NCBI GenBank assembly: GCA_033220425.1 | Contig: CM065652.1 | Span: forward strand, 2,914,001 to 2,978,000 | Direction: 5' to 3' | From: Lepraria neglecta | Lineage: Eukaryota; Ascomycota; Lecanoromycetes; Lecanorales; Stereocaulaceae | Length of the DNA: 64,000 nucleotides | In this document: one piece after another, positions 1-12,089 of the stretch | Layout: every line of letters starts with the position of its first letter | Numbering within the stretch: the first letter of the stretch is position 1 | Position numbers and translations under genes: made by a program | Notes under the pieces: generated by a model | What the model saw: the letters and a program-made list of their open reading frames with translations, nothing else | Told to the model about the DNA's origin: nothing | The model's database searches: none

Positions 1-1302
1 AGCAGTGCTCAGGCACTTCAGACTGCCGAGGAGTATCATGAAGTCGAAGCAGCGGAGCTGCATGGCGAAGAAGCTCTTCTGCGACATTTCGATGATGGCG
101 AACTCACCAAATTCCATGATGAAATGGAGGAGCCAGAGCCAGAGCAGGTCGACGGAGAGGAACATGATAACGACTTCATTGGGCAGCCTACAACACTGCT
201 AGCTGAATTACAGATGCGCAAGCAACAACAAAAGCAGCGCAATCGGACAGCGGCAACAGCGTTCCCTGACGGCATGCATTCGACTCTCCTCCAGCTAGAT
301 GCCGTAGCACAAGTCCAAAAGCAGGCAAGAAGGCAAAAACGTACACAGCTTGCTTGGGAAGACCCCGATGTACAACACCCTGGGGCCGAGAACGAGGACG
401 ATGAGGATGTCCCGCTTGGCATGCTCTTCCCAAAGCGCAACACGGATAACATGGGGAATTCACGCCGTCTCCGCGAAGATCGGCCATTAGGGTTGATAGC
501 AAGGCGCGACATCGAAGATAATGAACCCCTCAGCCATCGCCGTGCCCGGCTACGAGGCGGAGATCCACTTGCACGCACTGCAAGCCCTGATAAGAGAAAC
601 AGCATGTATACGCTCGACCCACTCAACTTCGAAGACACCAACATCGATCCTCAGAACAATGACGAAGAAGAAAACGAGACCCTCGGCCAACGCATCCGCC
701 GCCTGAAAGCAACCCAAATACCGTATCAGCCCCGCCCCGTCAGCGGTGACTTCGCCAGCGAAATGATGTCGCAACTCGGCGTCACGTCCCCCGCCGAACA
801 ACCTCCTCAGCGACCCCAACCTCAACGCACCACGACCAAAACACCCGACCTTCTCGAGGAAGAAACCCTGGGTCAGCTCCGCAAACGCCTACAAGCTGAA
901 GCCAACCGCAATGCCAGCGGCGAGAGCAACGGCGCCTCAGCTCGCCCGCCCATAACCACACGCCGCAGTATGGCCGACCTACTGCAAGCACACCCAGCAG
1001 CAGGTGCTGGTGCTGCTGCTCCCGTACGGGCGTTTTCGAATGAGATCAAATTTGCTCCGGCGCCGAAGACGAGGAGTACGGCGTGGGCAATGAACCAGAC
1101 GATGCAAGCCTCGATGGGGCACTTACCGATGGCGAGTGGATTCGGTGCAGCTAATAGCGTGTACCCAAATGGCACTGCAGGCTTGAATGCGTATGCGAAT
1201 GGAGAAAGTTACTACCCTCATCCGATAATGCAGCAGCCTGTGGAGCCGGATCTAAGACAGAGGGATATGATTGATCGGTGGAGGCAGAGTGTGATGCAAT
1301 GA
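1..1302 (+). CDS. Hypothetical acidic, low-complexity protein (5' partial)
   Basis: Frame 1 is open from the first base, so the gene begins left of the window; 433 residues are visible, ending in TGA at 1300-1302. I do not recognise a named family. The visible part starts Glu/His/Asp-rich, then becomes rich in Arg, Pro, Gln and Ala, with no membrane segment. A short motif recurs: VPLGMLF, RPLGLIARR, EPLSHRRARL, ETLGQRIRRL and ETLGQLRKRL, about residues 137-300. Each is an acidic residue or proline, then Leu-Gly or Leu-Ser, then a basic stretch. Such spacing suggests repeated short linear docking motifs in a disordered scaffold (inference). The tail is Asn/Tyr/Met-rich and ends DRWRQSVMQ. An internal ATG at 124 is in frame but need not be the start. 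Confidence 0.7.
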   Translation, partial: SSAQALQTAEEYHEVEAAELHGEEALLRHFDDGELTKFHDEMEEPEPEQVDGEEHDNDFIGQPTTLLAELQMRKQQQKQRNRTAATAFPDGMHSTLLQLDAVAQVQKQARRQKRTQLAWEDPDVQHPGAENEDDEDVPLGMLFPKRNTDNMGNSRRLREDRPLGLIARRDIEDNEPLSHRRARLRGGDPLARTASPDKRNSMYTLDPLNFEDTNIDPQNNDEEENETLGQRIRRLKATQIPYQPRPVSGDFASEMMSQLGVTSPAEQPPQRPQPQRTTTKTPDLLEEETLGQLRKRLQAEANRNASGESNGASARPPITTRRSMADLLQAHPAAGAGAAAPVRAFSNEIKFAPAPKTRSTAWAMNQTMQASMGHLPMASGFGAANSVYPNGTAGLNAYANGESYYPHPIMQQPVEPDLRQRDMIDRWRQSVMQ

Positions 1303-3072
1303 AGGGCTTGCATTGATTTATAGACCCTTCTTCATTGGGAAGCCCATTTGCGACGCATGAAGGAATGGTGGAAATCAGTTCTCTGTATTCTTCTGCTGAT
1401 GGTAGCCTTCTGAGACATCTCGCTTTGGGACTCACTCTACACGTCGTTTAACCAGGTTTACGGCCGTATCATGACTTGATGAAAGCGTGACGCTTCCAGG
1501 ACGATACACTTGGAGGGATTCTGTGTATTACTCGTGTAAGAATATCCAGAACGGCCTTTGCTTCAGATACATAGCTTTTGACAATACAATTTTTATTATC
1601 TGTGGCCTTTTCTTTGCAGGAAATTTCTAACTACATCTATGGCGCCTGATCTTAAGTACTGTGTAACAGACTCCTGAACAGGATCGCTTTTTCCCACTGC
1701 ATTGTTGCTCCTTTTTCCTGCCACGACCCCCTTTCTGTATTTCTACGTCTCTTTCGGCAGGGTCATCAGGGGCACAGTCCTGAGTATGATCATCAAGACA
1801 CGGTAGCGAAGCATTCCGTATAATCAAGAGCTGAGTCATCGAGGTGCATTCGGCTCTGGGTCTCTGAGCCTGATGGTGCCATCACTGGTCCCTCTTGGAG
1901 AGATTTTCAAGGACGCCCCCTCATTTCGCTCTCCACCCCTCTTCGCATTTCCAGGTACCGCGTTGTCAGCCACCGGGCCTGGCCCCCTCTTCTCCGCCCC
2001 ATTTTGGCAAGATCAGCAGCGTTGGGAATATCCTGGAGGCTTCTCAGTGGAGTACAATCCTAGGTAAGGTCTTCAAGACACGGCAGCAGGGATTTTCGCA
2101 TGACCAAGACCTTGAGTCATCGCAGATTTTCCGCCCCAAAACTCCAGAGGAGGAACCCTCAGGGTCTCCAACGCTAAGGTGGATCTTCTCTGAGGCTATC
2201 ATGGAGGGAGGTCAATCGTTCCTTCATGTCAGAACAACACAACCCCAACCCTAGCCACTCCCGTCATCACCCTTCCCGGCATTTCTAGATACCGGCATAG
2301 AGGCGACTAGGCGAGGATAGGGCTGTGTAAACCGGATAGCATTGATGCAGCCGGATTAGAAAGGCATTCGTCATGGCCGTCTGGACAGCTTTGAGAGTCA
2401 TCGTAGTGGCGTCTCTGGTCACGGATGCCTGCCACAGCAACGGCCCTGATGATGCCTCGTAACCCCTCATTCCCTGGCTAGGTTTCTCCAGAGGAGTCGC
2501 AATACCGGGTTTGGTGATCTTTCGTGGCTTTTTTCAAGATACCGGTTCCTGATTCCCATGGCTAGTTCCTTGAGCTATCGAATAACGGTAGTGCATTGTC
2601 GCAAAGTTTTTGATTCGCAGGGTTCTAAAGCCTCAGTTACCCTGCTCCATCATGGTTCAATGGTTCAAAGTTGCGTATTCCTTTGATTCGTGGAGTGGGA
2701 GCGTCGGGGTCCTTATATGTTCAGAGCTTCTGGTCTGTGCTTCCCCATACTGCGGGGAGGACATTCCTCACTTTCCGGGCAAGAAAAAATCCCTCAAGCA
2801 GTTGGTTCTAGAGCTTCTACGAACCAGTTGTTGCCAGCTTCGAAGCTTGCTCGAAGGTAATATTGTGACCACTGATCACCCACTTCGGGCCTAGTAAAGG
2901 GGGGCTGCTGCAAGGATTGGCCGTTGGACTCCACATCCGCGATTTGATGCCGAAGGGTTCTTAGACTTTGATATGCTGATATTCATTTGAGGATCAATAA
3001 CAATACTGACAAGGGATACCGTTTCTCAAGTCTGCTGGCCCGGGATGACCTTCAGACCCTCCATCCGTCTGG
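1303..3072. other. Intergenic region without a convincing gene
   Basis: About 1.8 kb between two genes that converge on it. Open frames here are short, begin mostly at non-ATG codons and match nothing I know. It contains poorly conserved repeats (listed separately). No RNA gene or transposon end was recognised. Confidence 0.5.
1790..2580 (+). repeat. Three diverged copies of a ~50-bp core
   Basis: Cores at about 1790-1842, 2070-2122 and 2531-2580 share TCAAGAYACGG- or TCAAGATACCGG-like openings and a GAG(T/C)(C/A)ATCG ending about 50 bp later. The first two sit in a longer similarity with a spacing of 280 bp, both followed downstream by a TCTCTGAG(G/C)CT block. Identity is low, so these look like old, mutated tandem duplicates. 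A dot plot is needed to confirm them. Confidence 0.35.
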
Positions 3073-4287
3073 TTAGCGTTGGATTACTGTCTTCCTCTCA
3101 ACGCTAACCTGGATCTGGGTCTTCGGCCTGTTCTTGTTGAGACCCTCTAGCAGCATGCAAGCTTTGCAAATATCCTGGCTAGATAGATAGCCACACCGAG
3201 CACACTTGCCCATCTGCTGCTTGGGAAGCTTTCTAGGCATGCGGTTCAAATTCTTACAATTCCGGTCGTGCTTTTGGCCTTTTAGTGTGATCTCCATCTC
3301 ATTTCCCTGACTTTTCTCGTTCTCGAGCAACTGCTTCTCCATATCGGCCATCTCGCCTCCACTAGTTCGACCATTGGCGCTGCCGCAGCCGCCAGCTCCC
3401 TCTGCCTCCCCTTCAACGACAAGGATGTCTTTACCACTCTTGCCAACTCCGCTCACCTCTTCTGGTACCAGTCTTGCCATATCCTCTCCACTCCTCACGA
3501 CATCCAATATAGCACTTGGCCTAACCTTCTCCAAGTTCTTGATCAAAGTCCTAGCACTGCCTCTGAAAGCTTCAGGACTGTAGATGCACTCCGTAGTGAA
3601 GTAGTCCAGTCCTTTGTGGAGAGCATAATACACTATTTCCTTCTCGTATGCATATTTCAACGGCTTGCTCCTCTTGATATCACTTGCCGCACTTGCAGTC
3701 ACGATACTCGTAGCCCGGGCAAGTCGTGGTAGATCGCCCCTCAGTAGGTTCATCATGACGGTCTCCGCTATGTCATCGGCATTGTGACCTGTAACGACAT
3801 GCTTGATTCCGAGACGAGCAGCTCCACGGTCAAGCGCCTGACGACGAAACACGCCACAGTACGTGCAGTTGCCTTTTTTTCCAATCTGCTCCACCACTTG
3901 ATCCATTGTCCACCCATATAGTTCATCGTAGCCGACTATTTCCAGCGGCATATCATACTGGACAGCATTTCTCTTGACAGTTTCGAGGCTGTCATCGCGG
4001 TAGCCTTTGATGCCTTCGTCGATGGATAAGAGTACGAGGTTCAAGCCATAATGGTAGCGTTTGTTGAGGGTTTTGAGGACGGATGCAAGGACTGTTGAGT
4101 CTTTGCCACCAGACGCACCGATGGCTACTCGTTCACCTGAGAAGAAGAGAGAATTGGCGGTGATGGTGTTGTGGATTTCTGTTTCGAAGATATTGATGAA
4201 GCAAGTTTTGCAGAGTTTCTGGTGGTTCTTCGGGCGGACAACTAGGGCTCGTGTGGTCTTGCAAAGCTCACAGGGGGTAGGCGCCAT
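3073..4287 (-). CDS. ncs6: Cytoplasmic tRNA 2-thiolation protein 1 (NCS6/CTU1)
   Basis: Single exon, 404 residues, starting at the ATG at 4287; an upstream in-frame extension of ten codons begins with a non-ATG codon. The protein opens with the zinc-binding pair CELC and CKTC, followed by the PP-loop GASGGKDST that binds ATP, and then CTYCGVFRR with catalytic cysteines. The C-terminal zinc ribbon CARCGY...DICKAC closes it. This is the diagnostic layout of the TtcA/NCS6 family, which with NCS2 and the Urm1 sulfur carrier adds the 2-thio group of mcm5s2U34 in Lys, Glu and Gln tRNAs in the cytosol. An acidic, Gly-rich insert of about 60 residues separates the catalytic domain from the zinc ribbon and is probably lineage-specific. 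Confidence 0.96.
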   Translation of the reverse strand: MAPTPCELCKTTRALVVRPKNHQKLCKTCFINIFETEIHNTITANSLFFSGERVAIGASGGKDSTVLASVLKTLNKRYHYGLNLVLLSIDEGIKGYRDDSLETVKRNAVQYDMPLEIVGYDELYGWTMDQVVEQIGKKGNCTYCGVFRRQALDRGAARLGIKHVVTGHNADDIAETVMMNLLRGDLPRLARATSIVTASAASDIKRSKPLKYAYEKEIVYYALHKGLDYFTTECIYSPEAFRGSARTLIKNLEKVRPSAILDVVRSGEDMARLVPEEVSGVGKSGKDILVVEGEAEGAGGCGSANGRTSGGEMADMEKQLLENEKSQGNEMEITLKGQKHDRNCKNLNRMPRKLPKQQMGKCARCGYLSSQDICKACMLLEGLNKNRPKTQIQVSVERKTVIQR

Positions 4288-7200
4288 GCTTGTCTGGTCT
4301 CTTTTGGACGAGCGCACCTATGAAGCTGCCATCTGAGAGCTTGAATATTCATGTTCGAAGATGTGACTCGATTGAGCACTTTGCCGCCGAGGTTTTACCG
4401 TTAGCCCGAAACTTAACCGCTAGCGGTCCTTTGCCCTTGCCCGATATCAAGTTTCAAGTTCTCCCTCCGCTCTACGACATCCGGCGGTCAACTCTTTGTC
4501 ATCTCGATGCTTCAGCAATTGTTCAGCTAAAGCTTTTGAGCTTGCTATTTTCGTATTTTCCATGAGTGCCACGGAGCTGCCTCCGGATGTACACGCCAAC
4601 GACGAGCCCGTTTGTTATGCGGCTAAGATTTCCTTATTAGAAGCGGCCCTTGCGGCGGTCTGCTTCAAGATTTCTCAAACGTAACGGTCCGTACTTTTTG
4701 TTTTGACAGCAATGCTCATGATGCTATCTACGAAACTTGGTCTCTCGTTGTCTGTCAGCCATGCCTCGTATTCATCGGCGTTTCCCAAATCTTGCTGAGA
4801 ACTTCTGATTTGCTGGGCGCGCGGATAGGGCTGAAATTAGCCTATTAGCGGGATCAGCAAATAGCGCCCCGCTAACAAGTTGATTTCAGCGCAGGAGCAG
4901 GATCAGCAGGATCAGCACAGCATTCAGCAAATCACGTGATTTCTGACTAAGCAAAAGGTTGATTTTCTATGATCGTCGCTATCGACAGCAGTGACCATTA
5001 ACACCAGCTGAAAACGGACCCCGGAATCGTGCGATTGGGCCCAAATTCTCGCGGGGTGACAACCGTAGCTACCCTGGGGTTTTGGTTATGGTGTCGCAGT
5101 GTCGCGATCATTGCGCGCGGTCGTACAACTTCGGGGGTAGGGCTTATAGTTGCCGATCCTGCTGATTTCTCGGCCCGCAATTGACATGGGATGTAGACCC
5201 TGATTTGGCTACGGCCTACCGATAGCGCCGAACTAGCTGTGACGCTAATGACAGAAACTTTTGGGAAAGCGCGATGTTGATCGCTGCACTAGTCTCCCCA
5301 AACACAGCAGGCTTGAGCGTCAGCGTCAGGTTAATGCAACCATTGCATGATCTGCTGCACAACGCCAGGACCTCAGAGGTTGGGCAGCTGCGCGTAGGGA
5401 GCAGTTGGGCGTCTACAAAGCAGCTCTTATAGCTGGCCAGAACCCTTCAATTTTTCAAACTTTCTCCGTCTTTTGATACTTGGCTCAAGCTCTGCATTGT
5501 GTAGACATTCCGTCGAATCCGTCGCGTCTGCGTCTGCGGGTCCGGGACCTGAAACGGCCTGTGCTGTTTAGTAAACATCCAACTATTCTGTCCTGTGACT
5601 CGTTTGGAGCTTTTGCACCGAGGCGACCGGACCGGTGCTCAACGTTTGAAAATGTCAGGCGCCCTGGTGGGCATGGGGAAAGTACGGCATTAGTTGTATG
5701 ATGGGCTGAAAACCGATCGGCTCATATCACGATCCCGGGTTGAACAGTTTCAAGCGAGCTGTTATCAACGATGGAGGCTCCGACGCCCGATTGTTGGGGG
5801 GAAACATTATTTGTTCGTCTGGAGAGAAGCCAAAGCGCCCCAACTCGCCCTTGAGTGAATATATCAAGAGACATAGGGTGGGCTGAGAATAGTCCGTACT
5901 AACAGCACTATTCGCAAGGCTTCACGAATGGCGTTGGCGCTCAGCTGATTCCGCTTAGAAGTTAGAAGTGTGTACACTTTTGCATGCCTTGGCCTTGGAC
6001 AGCCTGGGTCCGGCTAGTTGATGCAAGATTGCATTCCACTGTTGGATCGCCAGCCGGCTTTAGTACCGGGTAATAGAGCACAAACATCCAGGAGCGCAGC
6101 TTTACATCGTCGTAGTCTGATTAGAATCTTGGGATGATGTAGCAAGTGCCGTGCGGGTGACAGCCCACCTGCAGGTACGAAGGTCTCTAGTACCGAACTG
6201 TGGGGTAGCGTGTGCCTATCAAGTTTGAGATCTCGATTCGATTGTGTTGCCTGCACAGCACTGGCCATTCGGTCAGGATAGCAGCGGCGAGTAGTCCTGT
6301 TTTGATGGTGGTCTAGCTAAGCTTAGCTGCAGTTCTGGAAGTTGTTATTGGTACTCTTGAAAGGGTGCTAGCCTATCCGCACGAATTCACTAATCGAGAA
6401 GACTAACGTTGCGCTTGCACCCGAACCAATGGCGATATTTTCCGACACGACGCCACCAATCGCACCGATCTGGAAATCGAAGTTGCTAGCCTGGGTCTGG
6501 ATGATGCCACCATACAACAACATCGCCGGGCCATCGTATCCATGAATGGCTACATGAACGATCGCCCCCAAACTAAGATAAGGGAACACTAGAAACTTTT
6601 CCACCCCGGCCACCCTCCTTCATGAACTCCGAACATCAGGCTGGACATGCTGGTTATGGGGCCATTCTTCACACACACAGCCGAGACAGTGGTGCCCGTC
6701 GCGCCGTGGCTACCTGCCTCATCATTGTTTGACTGGTAGTTGAGTGCACGAACGTGGCATCATCCTGCTTTCGAGAAAGATATCGATCAACATTGCATAC
6801 ATGATGACGCTCCTTGCCAAAACTAAACGCTGACGGCTATCGTGCTTACCACTTTCGACGAGCGACGACGGTAGATCATCTAATGCATCCGTATCATGCG
6901 TACACTACCGATGCCAGATATCACGCTCGACAGATCCGGATGCACGCCTTTTTGCACTAAAACTGATGCGGAAAGGGTGGAAGTTGCCGAACTTGGTTTC
7001 GTGCTATGGATGACTACAGACTCTTCAGTGGTGGTTGTATTATTATTGACCAGTAGGTCACCGCTTATACTGAATTCGTCAAGTCTTCGAAATAATCCTT
7101 CGTTGCAAACCCAACGATTCCGCATAAGGCCTCCTGCGCCAACCGCAAAGGTCCTGACATGTTAATATGCGGCAAACCTGTGGTGCCAAAAAAAGCAAGC

Positions 7201-9075
7201 TTCTTGATACTGAAGTTTCAGAATGGTCACCACACTATCAACTGCAGCCGAGCTTTGATCTGAAGAGATGATGATATCGCGCCAAAAGCTAGTGAGTGCC
7301 TTGAGATCTGGCGATATCGCTTACGTATTTTCCATGTAGATACGATCTCAAGGTCTAGGTTTGACGTCTATAATATTGAACCAATAAATTCCTCGACAAA
7401 AAATCCGTATTGCCGCAACGATGCTTTCTAGCAGTGGAGCTCGCGTTCAACATCAAATCGAATCAAAAATCGAATTGTGCCCGTGGCTCCAATCCGCTAG
7501 GTGGAAATTTCTCCAGACGCCATTACGCCTTTTGCGTCCTGTTCACGGCAAACTTTACGGCACTCAAGCGGCCCCACTGCAAATGGTCCGATCCGAAAGA
7601 CGTTGGGCCATGCGGCAACGGTTATACAGCCAGATGTCAAGTAGCGCGAGAGGGATCAAATCGGAGATGGGTCGACAGCCAACGTTCGCATTTCTGTCGT
7701 AGCTCCCTCCGATGTCGGAGGTGCATAGCGGAAGAGTAAGGATATTCAGTCTCACCATGACACCGCGCATGAGAAAAGCTTCAGTAGCCATCAGATGCAC
7801 ATCAAAGTTGAAGAGGCGATTGGATGCAAGTTCACCTCATAGAAGGAGCCTCGATGGCCTCGGGGTAGCTGCAATCTCTGCAGATGGCAATATTACACAT
7901 GGATGCTGCAAATAATAATTCCGTAAAAATTGGATATATTAATTTTACCGTCCGCATCATGAATTCTGAGACTTCAAAAATTTGCATCGATTCTTTCACA
8001 GAGACGGTGTCTTACAATTTTGACAGTGTTCTCATAAATTCTTAGATGCCATTTGTCGAGTCCAATCGACGACTTGTTATTTGGAGACGGAACTTGCCAT
8101 CAGTTTTTCTGGGCGGCGACTCCTTACAAAGCACCATTCAGAAAGCCAACGGCATCTAGACTCGATCAGCGCGCGCCAGCTTGGGCGCGATACGCCACCA
8201 GAAGGAATACGGAAAGTGCAAAGCGCGCAGGCATCGACAAGCTAATCGAGGACTCCAGTCGCAACACCCAAGAACAGCTAAAACAACTTCAACCTATCTG
8301 TGAGATTGCCTGTGATAGTTGGAGACTGTGTATAAAACGGCTTCACGATTTCACAATTGGCGTGCGGCATTAAGGTCCATTCTGCACCACTGCTTTCCTC
8401 ATCACCAGCAAAATCAACTTCGCCATTACTACACTAGCCAAATTCGCTTCCCCAGTTCCAACGGCAAGCACTTTGCGGGGAAAACAACCCGGAGCCGTCA
8501 AATTTCCTCATTTGCGCTCTCCGCCTGTCAAAAACTGAATCCTACCAACGCCAACTAGCAAGCACTACTAATAGAATCTACTTGCAGCGAATGTATCACA
8601 ATAGTCTTCAGGAGGCATGTTCAACCCTCTCCTGTCGCGTGCGCTTACTGACCGGCATAATGTACAAGGTTCAAGCCGCAAGCTACTGCTCCTACTGAGC
8701 AAGTACGAGAGCTAACCTCGCTCCAAGCTGCTGTAGGCTTGTGCCTAGAATCCTGAACTCCTTCCACAGGCATCCTAGGAAGCCATCGCGAGCGAGCCTC
8801 CCGATTCCCTACTAATACTCCTGACTCTATTGTCTTTGGTGTCTTACACGTCACGAATCGATTGGCATATCTTCACCCTCGCCTTCCCGTCCACCCTCCC
8901 AAGGTTCACAAGAACGCCCTTGACCCTAACATACCAACACCCTACCACTTCACACTGCCCCAGAGTGCCTGGTGTGCCGCCCCCGCGATTTCGCCTTGGC
9001 CTAGCGCAGCACTTCTCCGTCCACCACACCAGACGCCGAGGGCCCTGACGTCGGCATTCTTCTGCGTCTGTCCCT
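4288..9075. other. Gene-poor 4.8-kb region
   Basis: No gene could be supported. Weak candidates: a 40-codon ATG frame at 4563-4685 (plus) that looks coding but matches nothing, and minus-strand frames at 6368-6613 and 6880-7125 with beta-rich, Ser/Thr/Gly-rich composition that could be pieces of a decayed gene. Around 4850-4945 the motif GGATCAGCA recurs several times next to a CACGTG palindrome. The last ~400 bp, rich in C and T runs, are probably the promoter and leader of the zinc-finger gene at 9076. Confidence 0.4.
4929..4942. promoter_or_regulatory. 14-bp perfect palindrome around CACGTG
   Basis: AAATCACGTGATTT reads identically on both strands. CACGTG is the core E-box bound by fungal bHLH factors. 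It lies about 640 bp upstream of the NCS6 start with no other obvious target, so a regulatory role is only possible. It could also be a relic of a mobile element end. Confidence 0.25.
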
Positions 9076-10795
9076 ATGTCGGACAGAGCGAATAAACAGA
9101 GCGCTGCTAAAGGCAGTGCCTCCGCTGCTGACATGGCTGCTCGTCCTTTTCAATGCGAATGGCATGAAGGTTGCTCAAAGGTAAGCGACCCTTCCCTACA
9201 CTCCGCATCCGGCCTCGAGGTTGCACACCACCATCAGCGCTGACCGTAGCCCTTTATTTGTAGAGCTTCAATCGAAAGTCCGATCTCCAACGGCATTATC
9301 GAATACATACGAATGAACGACCCTACGCTTGCGATTACAAGCCTTGCAACAAGACCTTCATTCAGCGCTCTGCTTTGACAGTTCACCGTCGAACCCATAC
9401 CGGTGACAAGCCACATAAATGTCCCTTCGTCGGTTGCGGCAAGTGTTTCTCGGATGTACGATATACCCAATTGCATTGCGGCGTAGCTGAATGACGCTTA
9501 CAATATCTACAGTCATCGAGTTTGGCTAGACATCGTCGGATACATACCAATGACAAACCCTACATCTGCAGGAATCAGCGTTGCAAGAAAGCGTGAGCAT
9601 CTGCAGCCATCACGTATCCGCGATGCATTTCGTTGACTGTCGACGTAGTTTCTGTCGCAAAACCACCATGACCAAGCACATCCGAAAGGAGCATCCCGCA
9701 GAGCCCATCCAAGACGACCAAGATGCTGAATACTCGGACGTCGAACCGTCAGACGATGAGGCATTAGAAGACGATACCGAGGATATCAAGGAAGAGGCGG
9801 ATAGTCCTTATCAAGACTCCGTTGACCTCAAGGACCCGCGGTTGTCTCGACCTTTGAGTGGCTATCACGCCAACCTTTGGCCCTTGCCAGGTCAGACAGC
9901 GCAACGCCCTAGTCCTCTCCAGGTACAGAAGTCGACTATCCCACGCTCTGAAGCCTCTACGCATGAGATCAAGCTTGAGCGAACCTCCTCTTCCACCCCA
10001 ATCCGGTCACTGACCGATCCATATCCTGATGGTTCCATGCGAACCGCTGGACCCGATAGCGTCCCAATGCACCCGACCCTCCCACATAGCATCACTACTA
10101 GCGCTGTAGCCCGACAGTATCAATTCAGGAATCATGACAACAGCGTCGGCCTCTGGAGCCCGTCGCACGACAGCCCAACAAACCTTAGAACCTCGTCTCC
10201 AAGCTCCGCGAGCACGCAAGGTCATCCTATGTATACATCGCAACCCTATCAACTCCAAGCTACCAGCCTACCCGCCCACGAACATATGCAATACCCTCAT
10301 GATAGCATGATAACAAATATCCAGCAACCAATGAATGACCTGGCAGTCCATGAGATACACGTCGACCAGCCTCAGCCGCACCAATATCGCGACATGGCGT
10401 CAACACCAGTCCAACAGCAACAGCAGTACGACGGTGTCCCACAGCGTGTCTCCCAACAAGACCAATATATCTCGATGTCCCGCGATCCCTCCCAGCACCA
10501 CTCGTATGCTGAAGCTCCACCACAAGCTGCCGTCCACTACCAGGGTAGTGTCCCTCCCACTCCCGCACCGCATCAAGCCATCCCACAGTACACAACCACT
10601 TTGGCCGAAGAGGCACCCTATCACCCGCCCCAATATCTGCCTGTGGAGAACTTCTCTGTCGGCAATCAATACTACTTACCTGCTAATGGGGTAAATCAGT
10701 TCACTCAGCCTAACCCGGATTGGCTTGAAGAGTTCAAGCCAGCGCATACTTGGTACCACCCGCTGCCAAACGACAGGATAGAAGGATGGCAATGA
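9076..10795 (+). CDS. Four-finger C2H2 zinc-finger transcription factor
   Basis: Exons 9076-9180, 9264-9455, 9513-9592 and 9649-10795 give 507 residues. All three introns have GT-AG ends, and joining them restores four consecutive C2H2 fingers: [20 protein letters not shown], then [40 protein letters not shown] and [20 protein letters not shown], each ending in HxxxxH or HxxxH and joined by TNERP/TGDKP/TNDKP linkers. The fingers lie within residues ~25-140. An acidic stretch rich in Asp/Glu follows, then a long Gln/Pro/Ser/His/Tyr-rich tail typical of an activation or disordered region. Proteins with this finger set in Aspergillus relatives are annotated as C2H2 (Egr2-like) regulators. The targets cannot be read from sequence. 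A nuclear location is inferred. Confidence 0.9.
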
Positions 10796-12089
10796 CGACT
10801 GTCGCGCAGCTACGAATAGGCTAGACCACGTTGTCAAATACAATCCAGATTATTGACTTCCATGCACCGATTACACCACCTTACACATGTCAAGGGACGT
10901 CACACGATTTCTATATCTCTACGAACTTCCTATATCATCAGCATTCCGCGCCCTGATTCCCAATCATTGTTCATTTCCACCATGACGACTTTAACGACAC
11001 GACAACCGCCACGAATCTTGCTAACTTCGCTTTCCAAAAGTTCAAAGATATCCCCTTCAGTTCTTCATTCATCTATATTCCTCGTTTCGACCTCGGGGTC
11101 AGTCAATATGGCATGGGTTGGGTGGTTCGCGTCACATCATATCATCATTTCAGTGCAAGTCAGCAAGTAAAGCAAGCAACGCGTCTTCGGGATTTGGTTT
11201 TTTTCCCTTCATTTTTTTTTGGGAGGTCAGCGTTTTTCTTCTTCCGTTTTATTTTTTTTGGTGCGGATGCGGTTATAGCATGAGGCGTTGTAGGATACCA
11301 AAAAGCACACGGGGTTTGGACTTTTGTATATACCCAGAAAAGGAAAAGGCTCAGAGCAAAGTGAGTTGGAGGCTCGGAAAAGAAAATTGGGGTGTATTTG
11401 GTATGCGTGTCTCGCTGAGGCGGATAGGACATAGCGGTTCTAGTATCTATATCTATATCTAGCAGTACCAATGAATTTACGCCTCACTTTGTATTTTGCT
11501 TGCTGCATCGGTCTGATTGCTTTTTGGATATATTTCTCGATATCTCGGCTCGTTTACCTCTGCGAGGACGGCCATATTGAGATGCGGGAGGTTAAAAGTG
11601 ACAGAACTCTACCTCGAGCTTGTAAGGCTTATGGTGTTTCAAGATGCGAAGGTAGCAGGAGTATGAAATTACGCCTTTTCCATCCTTGGCCGTCGTCTTT
11701 CGTGTATACGTCCCGAAGCGTTAGGATTGTTCGGAGAAAGGGTGGGCAGAATGAGGAGAGTGGAGTGGCACGATAGATCACGATCGCGTTCACTTGATAC
11801 TTTTTGAGGTAGGCAATGGTTTCCTCGCATAATATTGGGCTATCTCTGGACTATCTCGGGCCTCATTCCTCCATAAGCCTCGTCACATGGCGCAGGCAAC
11901 CCAATCAGGGATGATTTTTGCATTGCACCGTTGCTAATTGCCAGTTCCATGAAGTGGCTGTAGAATAACTTCGTTCCAGTAGAACATCCCTCTCGACCAC
12001 CCATCTCTATAACGGACGGCAGTTCCAACGGCGTCCTCTTGAATGTTACAGCCGTACCTGGATGACTCTCAACATGCGCCAGCAAATGG
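10796..12089. other. Intergenic region, probable 3' UTR and decayed DNA
   Basis: The first ~600 bp have T-rich runs (about 11190-11270) and AT-rich tails that suit the 3' UTR of the zinc-finger gene. An ATG frame at 11471-11776 (101 codons) opens with a hydrophobic stretch of about 25 residues, but has no recognisable homologue and is probably chance. A minus-strand open frame at 11840-12241 lacks an ATG and overlaps the end of the broken F-box-like copy. Confidence 0.4.

Noticed and set aside
7410-7739. Overlapping plus-strand frames around 7421-7702
   Set aside because: No domain or coding bias seen, and several frames are open simultaneously. Not enough support for a gene.
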